Below, one piece after another: positions 52,954 to 60,740 of a DNA stretch of 64,000 nucleotides (positions within the stretch are counted from its first letter, which is position 1; the number at the start of each line of letters is the position of its first letter). Below the pieces are notes generated by a model. That model did no database searches. It saw only the letters and a program-made list of their open reading frames with translations, and was not told the origin of the DNA. The stretch is from Mucilaginibacter rivuli. Lineage in GTDB: Bacteria; Bacteroidota; Bacteroidia; Sphingobacteriales; Sphingobacteriaceae. The stretch covers positions 496,001-560,000 of the forward strand of contig NZ_JAHXPQ010000002.1 of assembly GCF_019391655.1 (NCBI RefSeq), written 5' to 3'. Made by a program: the position numbers and the translations under genes.

Positions 52954-53742
52954 ATGAAAAGAATATTAATAAGTGTCGGTTTTGTAATTGCCCTTGCCGG
53001 TTGTGGTAATAACCGCCCTGAGCAAAACAATGTTACTATTGAGAACAATACCACTGCAGATTTTGATGTGAACCGTTTAGCCGATATGGTTAAAAAGAGC
53101 ACCGACCCGCAGGTATTGGAAAAAGCCATAAACGACCCCAATAACCAGATAAATAACCTGGACCTGGATAAAGACGGTAATATTGATTACCTGAAAGTAA
53201 CCGAACCCGGTAAAAACCAACTGAACGTGGTTGACGATATCAGCAAAGATAACTCGGTAACGGTAGCCAGTATTAAGGTTGACCCTACAAGCGATAATCA
53301 GCAGGCCGACCTGAACATACAGGGTAACCCAACTTATGTTGGTGATAACTATATGTACCACTCGCATTTTGGCCTTGGCGATTTTTTACTGTTAAGCTAC
53401 CTGATGCGCCCGCACCCTTATTATATGCCGATGTACCATTACGGTTATTATCCATCATATTATTCGCGCAGCAGGGTGGTTACCAATTATCGCACAAGCA
53501 CACCATCATCAAGTGTGAACAGGTCATACAGCCGGAGCAGTATAGGCAATTCATCACGCTCGCAACGTTCATTCGGCACCCGCGATAACTCGCAAAAAGT
53601 ACGTAGCGGTGGCTTTGGGTCATCACGTGGTTCGTCAAGCTTTGGTAGCTCATCACGCAGGTCATCAAGCTTTGGCAGCAGTAGTTCATCATCTCGCCGT
53701 AGCTTTGGCGGAGGCCGTTCAAGCTTTGGCAGGAGGAGATAA
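52954..53742 (+). CDS. Lipoprotein with EF-hand-like loop and Ser/Arg-rich tail
   Basis: 262 residues. Lipobox ALAGC at residues 13-17. Residues about 65-77 hold DLDKDGNIDYL, an EF-hand-like calcium loop. A His/Tyr-rich stretch (MRPHPYYMPMYHYGYYPSYY) precedes a tail of about 85 residues made of Ser, Arg, Gly and Phe repeats (SSFGSSSRRSSSFGSSSS). The tail is low complexity and positively charged, perhaps for contact with envelope polymers. I know no defined family function. It is followed after 65 nt by the pspA-like gene. Confidence 0.75.
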   Translation: MKRILISVGFVIALAGCGNNRPEQNNVTIENNTTADFDVNRLADMVKKSTDPQVLEKAINDPNNQINNLDLDKDGNIDYLKVTEPGKNQLNVVDDISKDNSVTVASIKVDPTSDNQQADLNIQGNPTYVGDNYMYHSHFGLGDFLLLSYLMRPHPYYMPMYHYGYYPSYYSRSRVVTNYRTSTPSSSVNRSYSRSSIGNSSRSQRSFGTRDNSQKVRSGGFGSSRGSSSFGSSSRRSSSFGSSSSSSRRSFGGGRSSFGRRR

Positions 53743-53807
53743 TAATCAAAAAAATAATAAATTTATTCAATAAATCATTCATTCAATAATTCAATCATTA
53801 AAATATC

Positions 53808-54509
53808 ATGAGCATATTCGACAGATTATTCCGTATAGGTAAAGCAGAAGCTAATGCCGCAGTTGACAAATTAGAGGATCCTTCAAAAATGGCAGACCAG
53901 ATACTGCGCGAGTTGAGGGAAAACTATCAACAAGCCATACAAGGCGAAGCTGAAATTAAGGCCCTTGCCCTGCAGCACCGCGCTAACGAATTACAGGCAC
54001 GCAACAAAGCCATCGAGTGGGAAAACAAAACCAATGGACTGTTAGATAAGATAGAAGCGAAAGAACTGGACGAAGTACAAGGCAATGACCTTGCTGCCAA
54101 AGCAGCCCAGGCACATGCCGACGCGGCTAAAGAAGCTGATCAGTACAAAGGCATGGCCGAAAAAGAAGAAAGCGCTGTGGCTGTAATGGACCTGAAAATT
54201 AAACAGATAAAAGACCAGATAGCCGAAACTGAAAGCCGTGCCAAAATGATACAAAGCCGGGCTAAAACAGCCGAGGTATCTGAAAAGATAAACAAAACCT
54301 TATCAAACGTTGATACCGATGGTTTGATGGCTACTTTGAACCGGATGGATCAGCGTGCATCTGCACAGGAGTTCCGTGCGGCAGCTTACGCTCAGATTGA
54401 GGATTCAACTTTATCAACCGAGCAGGAAATCAATAAAGCGCTTGGCGAAGGTTCATCAAACTCAGCATTGGATGCGATAAAGGCTAAAAGGACTAAGTTG
54501 TTAAATTAA
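53808..54509 (+). CDS. PspA/IM30 family protein
   Basis: 233 residues, almost wholly alpha-helical coiled coil: MSIFDRLFRIGKAEANAAVDKLEDPSKMADQ (in part) is the amphipathic start and first helix, followed by long Ala/Glu/Lys heptads. This is the ESCRT-III-like PspA/Vipp1 fold, which binds and stabilises stressed membranes. No PspBC or PspF genes are near, as is usual outside Proteobacteria. It is flanked by the SR-rich lipoprotein and a protein of unknown function, which may form an envelope-stress module. Confidence 0.92.
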   Translation: MSIFDRLFRIGKAEANAAVDKLEDPSKMADQILRELRENYQQAIQGEAEIKALALQHRANELQARNKAIEWENKTNGLLDKIEAKELDEVQGNDLAAKAAQAHADAAKEADQYKGMAEKEESAVAVMDLKIKQIKDQIAETESRAKMIQSRAKTAEVSEKINKTLSNVDTDGLMATLNRMDQRASAQEFRAAAYAQIEDSTLSTEQEINKALGEGSSNSALDAIKAKRTKLLN

Positions 54510-54510
54510 G

Positions 54511-54533
54511 GCCCCTAACCCCCTGAAGGGGGA
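54511..54533. repeat. CCCCTAACCCCCTGAAGGGGG element, copy 2
   Basis: Same sequence as the element at 47567-47590, again within 2 nt of a stop codon (pspA-like gene). The recurrence right after stops suggests a role in ending transcription or protecting mRNA ends, or a preferred insertion site. Confidence 0.7.
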
Positions 54534-54546
54534 AGAAAAACATACT

Positions 54547-54643
54547 CGTCATTGCGAGGTACGAAGCAATCCTAAACAGTCTATTCGCGCTTTGCACATC
54601 GCAGACATATCTGTCGAGGATTGCTTCGTGCCTCGCAATGACG
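54547..54643. repeat. REP-like palindrome (CGTCATTGCGAG family), copy 2
   Basis: Begins CGTCATTGCGAGGTACGAAG and ends with CTTCGTGCCTCGCAATGACG; CAATCCT pairs with AGGATTG. 97 nt long. The ends are near-perfect complements, the centre differs from copy 1. It lies between the pspA-like gene and the next gene. Confidence 0.88.
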
Positions 54644-54659
54644 TAATTTATTTAAAATC

Positions 54660-55409
54660 ATGTATATTAACGATAACAATAAAAAAACCTACCAGGCTAT
54701 CATTTTATTAAATGAACTGGTTAATGGTGACCATAAATTTCAAACCATTGGGAATGGCGATGATAAAGTGCTCGAACCGCTTTTTATCGAACTGATGGCA
54801 AAAGGTTACGTGCAAACATCGGGCATGTATTATGTAATTACCGCTAAGGGGCAAGAGGCATATGATAACTTTATGCAGCGCTACAGCGAGTATTTAAAGG
54901 TGTATGATGTATTCTCATTTGTTGATCTGGAGAAAGGTGAGTTCGCTTTTGCGCGTTACTTTGATTTTGATACCGATGCGCAATGGGATAATTTTAAGAA
55001 CGACCAGCGTTTTGACGACCTGCGCATAGCCGTTGCATTGTTTAAAAAGGTAGATCCGGCCGAGATCGTATTTATGTCCTTCATCAACGAAAATCGTTTT
55101 GATACCACATCAGCCGGATGGCAGATGGATTTGGCATCGAACGATACCTGGAAAGAGATAGAAGAGATATGCGCTACAGCTATCAAGCCCGAAGAAGTGG
55201 GCGAAGACGCCATGGTTGATATGATAAAGCAAGGCTCGGAGTTAATGATAGGCCTTTTACAGGAGGAGATAAAGCAACGCGAGCAAGACAATGCCAATAA
55301 TAATAATGGCGGCGAAACCGTAGTTTATGAAACGGTTGAGTACTATGAGCCTTATTACGATCCGTGGTACGTATCGCCAATATGGTTTGTGCCACTGTTT
55401 TTGTGGTAA
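54660..55409 (+). CDS. Protein of unknown function in the PspA neighbourhood
   Basis: 249 residues. The first 80 residues look like a winged helix (YQAIILLNELVNGDHKFQTI, FIELMAKGYVQTSGMYYVITAKGQEAYDNF), and the middle is acidic and mixed alpha/beta. The C-terminus is rich in Tyr, Trp and Pro (YYEPYYDPWYVSPIWFVPLFLW, in part) and may touch the membrane. I do not recognise a named family. A good terminator follows. Confidence 0.72.
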   Translation: MYINDNNKKTYQAIILLNELVNGDHKFQTIGNGDDKVLEPLFIELMAKGYVQTSGMYYVITAKGQEAYDNFMQRYSEYLKVYDVFSFVDLEKGEFAFARYFDFDTDAQWDNFKNDQRFDDLRIAVALFKKVDPAEIVFMSFINENRFDTTSAGWQMDLASNDTWKEIEEICATAIKPEEVGEDAMVDMIKQGSELMIGLLQEEIKQREQDNANNNNGGETVVYETVEYYEPYYDPWYVSPIWFVPLFLW

Positions 55410-55432
55410 AACAATCGTTCGGTTTTATTTGC

Positions 55433-55470
55433 AATAGCGATGGGTTTTAAAACTCATCGCTATTTTGTTT
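55433..55470 (+). terminator. Intrinsic terminator after the unknown gene
   Basis: AATAGCGATGGGTT and AACTCATCGCTATT pair over 14 bp (one G-T) around a short TTAA-type loop, followed by TTGTTT. Confidence 0.8.
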
Positions 55471-55546
55471 TTCAACAAGTTTAGCATCTTATTTACACAT
55501 TCATTAATTTGCAACCTGCACATTAACTCATTTGCACATTTAAAAA

Positions 55547-56764
55547 ATGCTTATCAACCTCTACAAACAAGCCTACAGCGGACTGTCACGCGACAGTTGG
55601 TACCTGTGTGCGGTAATGTTTGTTAACAGGTGCGGCACAATGGTGTTACCCTTCATGACGATTTATTGTACTCAAAAACTACACTTTAATATTGCACAGG
55701 CCGGTAGCATAATGGCTATTTATGGTTTGGGCGCAGTTTTAGGTGCATTTATTGGTGGCAGGGTGACTGACAAATTTGGCTTTTATGATCTGCAGGTATT
55801 TGCTTTACTAAGCGGCGGCCTATTGTTTATGCTGCTGGGGTTTCAAACCACGTTTCTGGCTATTGCGATTAACACATTTATATTGAGCATGTGTAACGAG
55901 TCGTTCAGGCCGGCAAACAGCGCGGCTGTTGCTGAATACAGTACCGAAGAAACTCGTACACGCTCGTTTTCGCTTAACCGTTTAGCTGTTAACCTGGGCT
56001 GGGCCTTTGGCAGTGGGTTTGGTGGCCTGATAGCAGCTGTTAATTACCATTTATTATTCTGGGTAGACGGCTGTACCAATATCCTTGCTGCTATTATGTT
56101 ATTGAAACTCATACCCCGAACAAAATTTGTATCACCTAAGGCTATCGGCAAGGCAGAGAAAAAGGCATCATCGGCATATCGCGATCATGTTTACCTTATG
56201 TTTATTGGCTTAAGCGTGCTTTTTGGAATGTGCTTCTTCCAGATATTTGCCATGCAACCTGTGTTTTATAAAACGCAATGGCATTTAACCGAAGCATACA
56301 TTGGCTTAACCATGACGGTGAGCGGTCTCATCATAACCTTTACCGAGATGCTCATCGTGAATAAACTGGAAGGTAAAAGGCACCAGTTGCAATACGCGGC
56401 AATAGGAGCGGTGGTAATTGGTTTTGCGTTTAGTATAGTAAATATATTACCGGCAGGTGCGGTTGTGGCCATGCTGGTAGCCGTGTTGCTTACCGTGGGT
56501 GAGATGATTGCCATGCCGTTTATGAGTTCGTTCTGGATATTGCGCACAACTGATTATAACAGGGGGCAATATGCAGCGCTGTATACCATGTCATGGTCTG
56601 CAGCGCAGGTGCTTGGGCCTTACCTGGGTGGCCTTGCCATTGGCTATGTTGGCTTTGTTGCTTTTTGGTGGATGGTTGGTAGCATATGTGTACTAACCGC
56701 GTTGGGCTTTATATGTTTATACTGGTTTACATATAGCAGTAAAACAAATAGTTATGTTGTTTAG
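55547..56764 (+). CDS. MFS transporter (DHA1-like, MdtH/YfcJ type)
   Basis: 405 residues with about 12 transmembrane helices. The loop GGRVTDKFGFYDLQVF carries the MFS motif A (GxxxDRxGrr-like). RFSLNRLAVNLGWAFGSGFGG-like text in TM5 (SFSLNRLAVNLGWAFGSGFG) is the antiporter motif C region. Likely a drug or metabolite exporter; the substrate is unknown. The gene stands alone between a terminator upstream and the sugar cluster downstream. Confidence 0.88.
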   Translation: MLINLYKQAYSGLSRDSWYLCAVMFVNRCGTMVLPFMTIYCTQKLHFNIAQAGSIMAIYGLGAVLGAFIGGRVTDKFGFYDLQVFALLSGGLLFMLLGFQTTFLAIAINTFILSMCNESFRPANSAAVAEYSTEETRTRSFSLNRLAVNLGWAFGSGFGGLIAAVNYHLLFWVDGCTNILAAIMLLKLIPRTKFVSPKAIGKAEKKASSAYRDHVYLMFIGLSVLFGMCFFQIFAMQPVFYKTQWHLTEAYIGLTMTVSGLIITFTEMLIVNKLEGKRHQLQYAAIGAVVIGFAFSIVNILPAGAVVAMLVAVLLTVGEMIAMPFMSSFWILRTTDYNRGQYAALYTMSWSAAQVLGPYLGGLAIGYVGFVAFWWMVGSICVLTALGFICLYWFTYSSKTNSYVV

Positions 56765-56870
56765 ATAACATAAACCACTTTTAAAGGTAACATTTATAGT
56801 TTTTTTTCGTCTTATAAAGGGTTATTGGAAAGTACAAAAGCTGTCATTTTTTTAACCTAATATTAAATTA

Positions 56871-56933
56871 TTGTCAATTTTGGGTTAATAATTAATAATT
56901 TTGTAAGATAGGGTAGGATTTTTTATAATTTTG
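56871..56933 (+). promoter_or_regulatory. Tandem Bacteroidota-type promoters of the sugar cluster
   Basis: TTG (56871-56873), N22, TAATTTTG (56896-56903) and TTTG (56900-56903), N22, TAATTTTG (56926-56933). Both -7 elements match the consensus exactly. The second lies 32 nt before the first gene's ATG, and the end of the first -7 element is the -33 element of the second. Confidence 0.6.
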
Positions 56934-56965
56934 TATCTCTATTGAGAAGTATCTACAGTGTAGAA

Positions 56966-58033
56966 ATGGGAAGAAAGAAGATATTATTTACTACCGGTTC
57001 TATGAACCAAACCATTCAGGTGCACGAAATAGCATCAGAGCTTTCTGAATACGATTGTTGGTTTAGTCACTTGTTTTCCGACTCATGGTCTATTAATGCC
57101 GCCATAAAACACACTAACTGGATAGACGGCACCATTATGGGTAACGAGTTCAGGTTAAATGCCGAAAAATACCTTAAAGCTCATGGCGCTCAAATAGATT
57201 ACCGTGCTCAAATAAACGATTACGATCTTATTGTTTATTGCTCCGATTTGCTGATCCCGAAAAGGATGCAATCAGCTAAAACCATCTGGATACAAGAAGG
57301 GATGGTTGATAGGATGACCATGGCCAGTAAAATTGTAAAGGCTTTAAATTTACCGCGTTGGTGGTCTTTTAATACCTCGTTAAACGGCTCATCGAATATA
57401 TGCGATGTGTATTGCATAGCATCAGAAGGGTATAAAAGCTATTTTACCAAACGAGGCTCTGATAACACAAAAATGTTTGTTACAGGCATGCCTAATTATG
57501 ATGACCTGACACGCTTTGCCAATAACGATTTTCCTTACCATAATTATGTAATGGTAGCTACATCGGATATGCGCGAAACCTTTCGTTTTGAGAACAGGCC
57601 TGCATTTATTAAAAAAGCGGTTAGAATAGCCAAAGGCCGCCGGTTGTTGTTCAAATTACATCCCAACGAAAAATATGACAGGGCCGAGGCCGAGATCAGG
57701 AAATATGCCCCGGCAGATACGCTGATATTCCAGGCAGGTAATACCAACGAGATGATAGCCAATTGCGAAGAGCTGATCACGCAGTTCTCTACCGTTGTTT
57801 ATACCGGTATAGCATTGGGTAAAAAGGTACATTCATACTTCGACCTCAAAGAATTAAAAAGGTTAAACCCTATACAGAATGGCGGCACATCGGCAAAAAA
57901 TATAGCCAATATTTGCCGTGCCTTTTTAGAGTTTGAAGGCCCTAAAGAAGATTTTGTAAAAAAATACAAATACAGACCGGTTCTGTTTAAATACGCCGAT
58001 AATGATCGGGTGTTAAAAGCGGTTTCTGCTTAA
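56966..58033 (+). CDS. GT-B-like transferase (CDP-glycerol glycerophosphotransferase-like)
   Basis: 355 residues from ATG 56966 (MGRKKILFTTG); a TTG at 56942 in the same frame lies in the promoter region and is unlikely. Two Rossmann-like halves: N-terminal ILFTTGSMNQTIQVHEIASEL, and C-terminal LLFKLHPNEKYDRAEAEIRKY with ELITQFSTVVYTGIALGKKV, the donor-binding region of GT-B or CDP-glycerol-type transferases. It opens the sugar cluster and ends 7 nt before the SpsF-like gene. It may attach the cluster's sugar to its acceptor. The exact donor is unknown. Confidence 0.7.
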   Translation: MGRKKILFTTGSMNQTIQVHEIASELSEYDCWFSHLFSDSWSINAAIKHTNWIDGTIMGNEFRLNAEKYLKAHGAQIDYRAQINDYDLIVYCSDLLIPKRMQSAKTIWIQEGMVDRMTMASKIVKALNLPRWWSFNTSLNGSSNICDVYCIASEGYKSYFTKRGSDNTKMFVTGMPNYDDLTRFANNDFPYHNYVMVATSDMRETFRFENRPAFIKKAVRIAKGRRLLFKLHPNEKYDRAEAEIRKYAPADTLIFQAGNTNEMIANCEELITQFSTVVYTGIALGKKVHSYFDLKELKRLNPIQNGGTSAKNIANICRAFLEFEGPKEDFVKKYKYRPVLFKYADNDRVLKAVSA

Positions 58034-58040
58034 GATATAT

Positions 58041-58856
58041 ATGACTAAAGTTGTTATTGTTGTACAGGCCCGCATGTCGTCAACCCGATTGCCGGGTAAA
58101 GTACTATTGCCCATTTTAGGCGAAACCCTGTTGAAACGCATGATAGAGCGTTTGCAAATGATCAAACATGAGGCTACGATAGTGATCGCTACTTCGGATA
58201 GTGAGCAGGATGACATTTTGCAAACGGAGGCTGATAAAATAGGCGTGCCCTGCTTCCGCGGAAGTTTAGATAACTGCCTTGATCGCCACTACCAGGCAGG
58301 TTTAAAATATGGCGCCGATGTGGTAATTAAAATACCTTCGGATTGCCCGCTGATAGACCCCCGCATTATTGATGATGTATTAGATTTCTATTTTGCCCAC
58401 AAAGGGGAATACGATTTTGTAAACAACCTGCACCCCGCCACCTGGCCTGATGGTAATGATGTGGAGATAATGACCATGGCCTGCATTGAGAAAGCCTGGA
58501 AAGAAGCCAGCCGTAAATTAGAACTGGAGCACACTACGCCATACATCTGGGAAAACCCCGGTAAATTCAGGATTGCGAATATTGAATGGTCGGCAGGGAA
58601 GGATTACTCCATGTCGCACAGGTTCACTATCGATTATCCGGAAGATTATGATTTCATTAAGCTGGTGTATGAAGAATTATATCCCGCCAAGGCTGATTTT
58701 TCATGTGATGATATCCTGAGCCTGCTGGAAAGCAAGCCTGAAATTTACGAGATAAACTCGGGCTATGCAGGTGTTAACTGGTACCGTAACCACCTTGACG
58801 AGTTGAAGACGGTAGGTGCCGGGCAGACAAAAACTTTATCCAATAAGCAAGTTTAA
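58041..58856 (+). CDS. SpsF/NeuA-like cytidylyltransferase
   Basis: 271 residues. The N-terminal VVIVVQARMSSTRLPGKVLLP is the nucleotide-binding motif of the CMP-sialic acid/SpsF family; PSDCPLIDPRIIDDVLDFY carries the metal-binding Asp. Members activate nonulosonic acids with CMP or are of unknown sugar specificity (Bacillus SpsF). Together with the NeuB-like gene and the KdsC-like gene further on it gives the last three steps of a 2-keto-3-deoxy acid sugar route. It lies 7 nt after the GT-B gene. Confidence 0.85.
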   Translation: MTKVVIVVQARMSSTRLPGKVLLPILGETLLKRMIERLQMIKHEATIVIATSDSEQDDILQTEADKIGVPCFRGSLDNCLDRHYQAGLKYGADVVIKIPSDCPLIDPRIIDDVLDFYFAHKGEYDFVNNLHPATWPDGNDVEIMTMACIEKAWKEASRKLELEHTTPYIWENPGKFRIANIEWSAGKDYSMSHRFTIDYPEDYDFIKLVYEELYPAKADFSCDDILSLLESKPEIYEINSGYAGVNWYRNHLDELKTVGAGQTKTLSNKQV

Positions 58857-58865
58857 CATTATTAC

Positions 58866-58873
58866 TATATTTG
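58866..58873 (+). promoter_or_regulatory. Possible internal -7 element before the transketolase genes
   Basis: TATATTTG matches TAnnTTTG exactly, 44 nt before the transketolase start. The -33 half is weak, so this is a candidate internal promoter only. Confidence 0.35.
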
Positions 58874-58916
58874 CCAAACGTCGCTTTTTGCAGGCGTTTT
58901 TTATAAAATACTCTGT

Positions 58917-59759
58917 ATGAATAATTTACCCGATATAGCTTTTAAGGTTCGCCAGCATATCATCCGCATGTCAACCGATGGTGGCTGTTTTGTGGGCGCT
59001 TCATTATCAGCTGCCGATTTGATCGTTTACCTGTACACCAGTTTTTTAAACATCAATAAAGACAACCTTGACGATCCGGATCGTGATTACCTTTTCCTTT
59101 CAAAAGGCCACGACGTACCTGCCCTTTATGGCACCTTTGCCGAGATCGGTTTGATGGATGTTGAAAGACTGAAAAACCACCTTTCGGTTGATGATAACAT
59201 TTACTGGCACCCAAATACCAAAATACCGGGCATCGAGTTTCACTCGGGCTCATTAGGTCATTTGCCGTCGGTAGCTTTAGGTGTTGCTTTGGATATTAAA
59301 ATGCGCGGCGGTAAAAACCGTGTGGTTTGTATTTTGGGCGATGGAGAGTTGAACGAAGGTACCTGTTGGGAAGCCGCTTTGGTAGCCAATGCACATAAAC
59401 TGGATAACCTGATATTTGTTGTGGACAGGAATCAATTTCAGGCCAATATGGCAACAGAAGACCTGATACCACTCGAGCCATTACACGATAAGTTTACTGC
59501 CTTTGGAGCGGCTGTAAAGCGTATTGACGGGCATAGCTTTGATGCTTTGCACGAGGCATTTTCGGCTTATCCGTTCGAGACAGGTAAACTGAATGTGGTA
59601 ATTGCCGATACCGTTCGAGGTAAAGGTTTGCCAAGCATACAGGCCCGTGCCGACCGCTGGTTCTGCAACTTTACCCACGAAGAGGTAGAGTCGCTTTTAA
59701 AAGAGCTGGCAGGTGACGAGACAACAAATTTAACATCAGAAACATTAGTAGTAAGATAA
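58917..59759 (+). CDS. Transketolase-like, N-terminal (TPP-binding) subunit
   Basis: 280 residues covering only the pyrophosphate half of transketolase. The TPP motif GDGELNEGTCWEAALVANAHKLDNLIFVVDRNQ (in part) begins with GDG and ends at the Asn. FLSKGHDVPALYGTFAEIG and FHSGSLGHLPSVALGVALDIKMRGG (in part) carry catalytic His residues. The pyrimidine half is the next gene, 1 nt downstream. Split transketolases transfer two-carbon ketol units; those inside carbohydrate clusters make special sugars rather than serve the pentose phosphate route. Confidence 0.92.
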   Translation: MNNLPDIAFKVRQHIIRMSTDGGCFVGASLSAADLIVYLYTSFLNINKDNLDDPDRDYLFLSKGHDVPALYGTFAEIGLMDVERLKNHLSVDDNIYWHPNTKIPGIEFHSGSLGHLPSVALGVALDIKMRGGKNRVVCILGDGELNEGTCWEAALVANAHKLDNLIFVVDRNQFQANMATEDLIPLEPLHDKFTAFGAAVKRIDGHSFDALHEAFSAYPFETGKLNVVIADTVRGKGLPSIQARADRWFCNFTHEEVESLLKELAGDETTNLTSETLVVR

Positions 59760-59760
59760 G

Positions 59761-60696
59761 ATGTCGTACGAAGAATTATTGACCGAATTAGCTGTAAACG
59801 ATGAGCGATTCATTGTAATGACAGCAGAGAACAGAGCTTTGATACGTAATTTGCCTGCCAAATTGGGCAAACGTTTTGTTGATACCGGTATAACCGAGCA
59901 AACCATGGTTGGCGCGGCTGCAGGTTTAGCTTTACGCGGACGCATCCCGGTGCTGCATGCCTTAGCTTCGTTTTTGAGCATGCGCGCTTTCGAGTTTGTG
60001 CGTACAGATGCAGGTATCCCGAATCTTCCTGTAAAGTTAAGCGCGTTTATCCCGGGTTTTTTATCGGACGGTAATGGCGCAACCCACCAGGCTATTGAGG
60101 ACGTTGCTATTATGCGCGGCATACCAAATGTAACCGTATTTGCTGCCGCTGATGAGCAGGATTTAGTAGGCATGATAGAAACCATCTGGAACTCTCCAAA
60201 CCCGGCTTACCTGCGTATCAACACCCGCAAAACAGATTACCAGCATACACCGTTTAAAATAGGTAAAGCCGAAGTAATAGCCGAAGGAACAGATGTAACT
60301 ATACTGACTTACGGTTTATTGTTTGAGCAGGCTTTAATAGCTGTAGATATTTTAAAAGAGCAAGGCTTATCAGTTGGCTTGCTAAACATGCGCAGCTTAA
60401 AACCTGTGGATGAAGCAGCCATTATTAAAGTTGCCAAAACATCAAAACTATTGGTAACGCTTGAAGACCATTTTAATACAGGCGGCTTATACAGCATTGT
60501 TGCCGAAACTTTATTGAAACACCAAACTGCGGCCAAAGTAATGCCTTACGGATTGGATAAATGGTTTAAACCTGCTTTGTTGCCCGATGTACTGGCTTAC
60601 GAAGGTTTTACCGGTAAACAAATTGCCGAAAAAATATTGGGCTACTCAACCAACGCTATCCAACCCGAAATAGCGACACCTGAATTTGCTGAATAA
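59761..60696 (+). CDS. Transketolase-like, C-terminal (pyrimidine-binding) subunit
   Basis: 311 residues. FIVMTAENRAL, the TPP-activating Glu in RFVDTGITEQTMVGAAAGLALRG (in part) and FIPGFLSDGNGATHQAIEDVAIMRGIPNVTV (in part) match the second half of transketolase, with the C-terminal domain at VTILTYGLLFEQALIAVDIL. The partner of the preceding gene, with 1 nt between them. The usual GHSFxxRAYDQI-type phosphate site is not obvious, so the substrate may differ from pentose phosphates. Confidence 0.92.
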   Translation: MSYEELLTELAVNDERFIVMTAENRALIRNLPAKLGKRFVDTGITEQTMVGAAAGLALRGRIPVLHALASFLSMRAFEFVRTDAGIPNLPVKLSAFIPGFLSDGNGATHQAIEDVAIMRGIPNVTVFAAADEQDLVGMIETIWNSPNPAYLRINTRKTDYQHTPFKIGKAEVIAEGTDVTILTYGLLFEQALIAVDILKEQGLSVGLLNMRSLKPVDEAAIIKVAKTSKLLVTLEDHFNTGGLYSIVAETLLKHQTAAKVMPYGLDKWFKPALLPDVLAYEGFTGKQIAEKILGYSTNAIQPEIATPEFAE

Positions 60697-60740
60697 TAAC
60701 ATTTAAACATTACAACGTTTAACATTACAACATTAAAAAC

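Noticed and set aside
58874..58912. Hairpin (AAACG ... CGTTTTTT) as terminator between the SpsF-like and transketolase genes
   Set aside because: The stem is only about 5 bp with internal mismatches; too weak to call.
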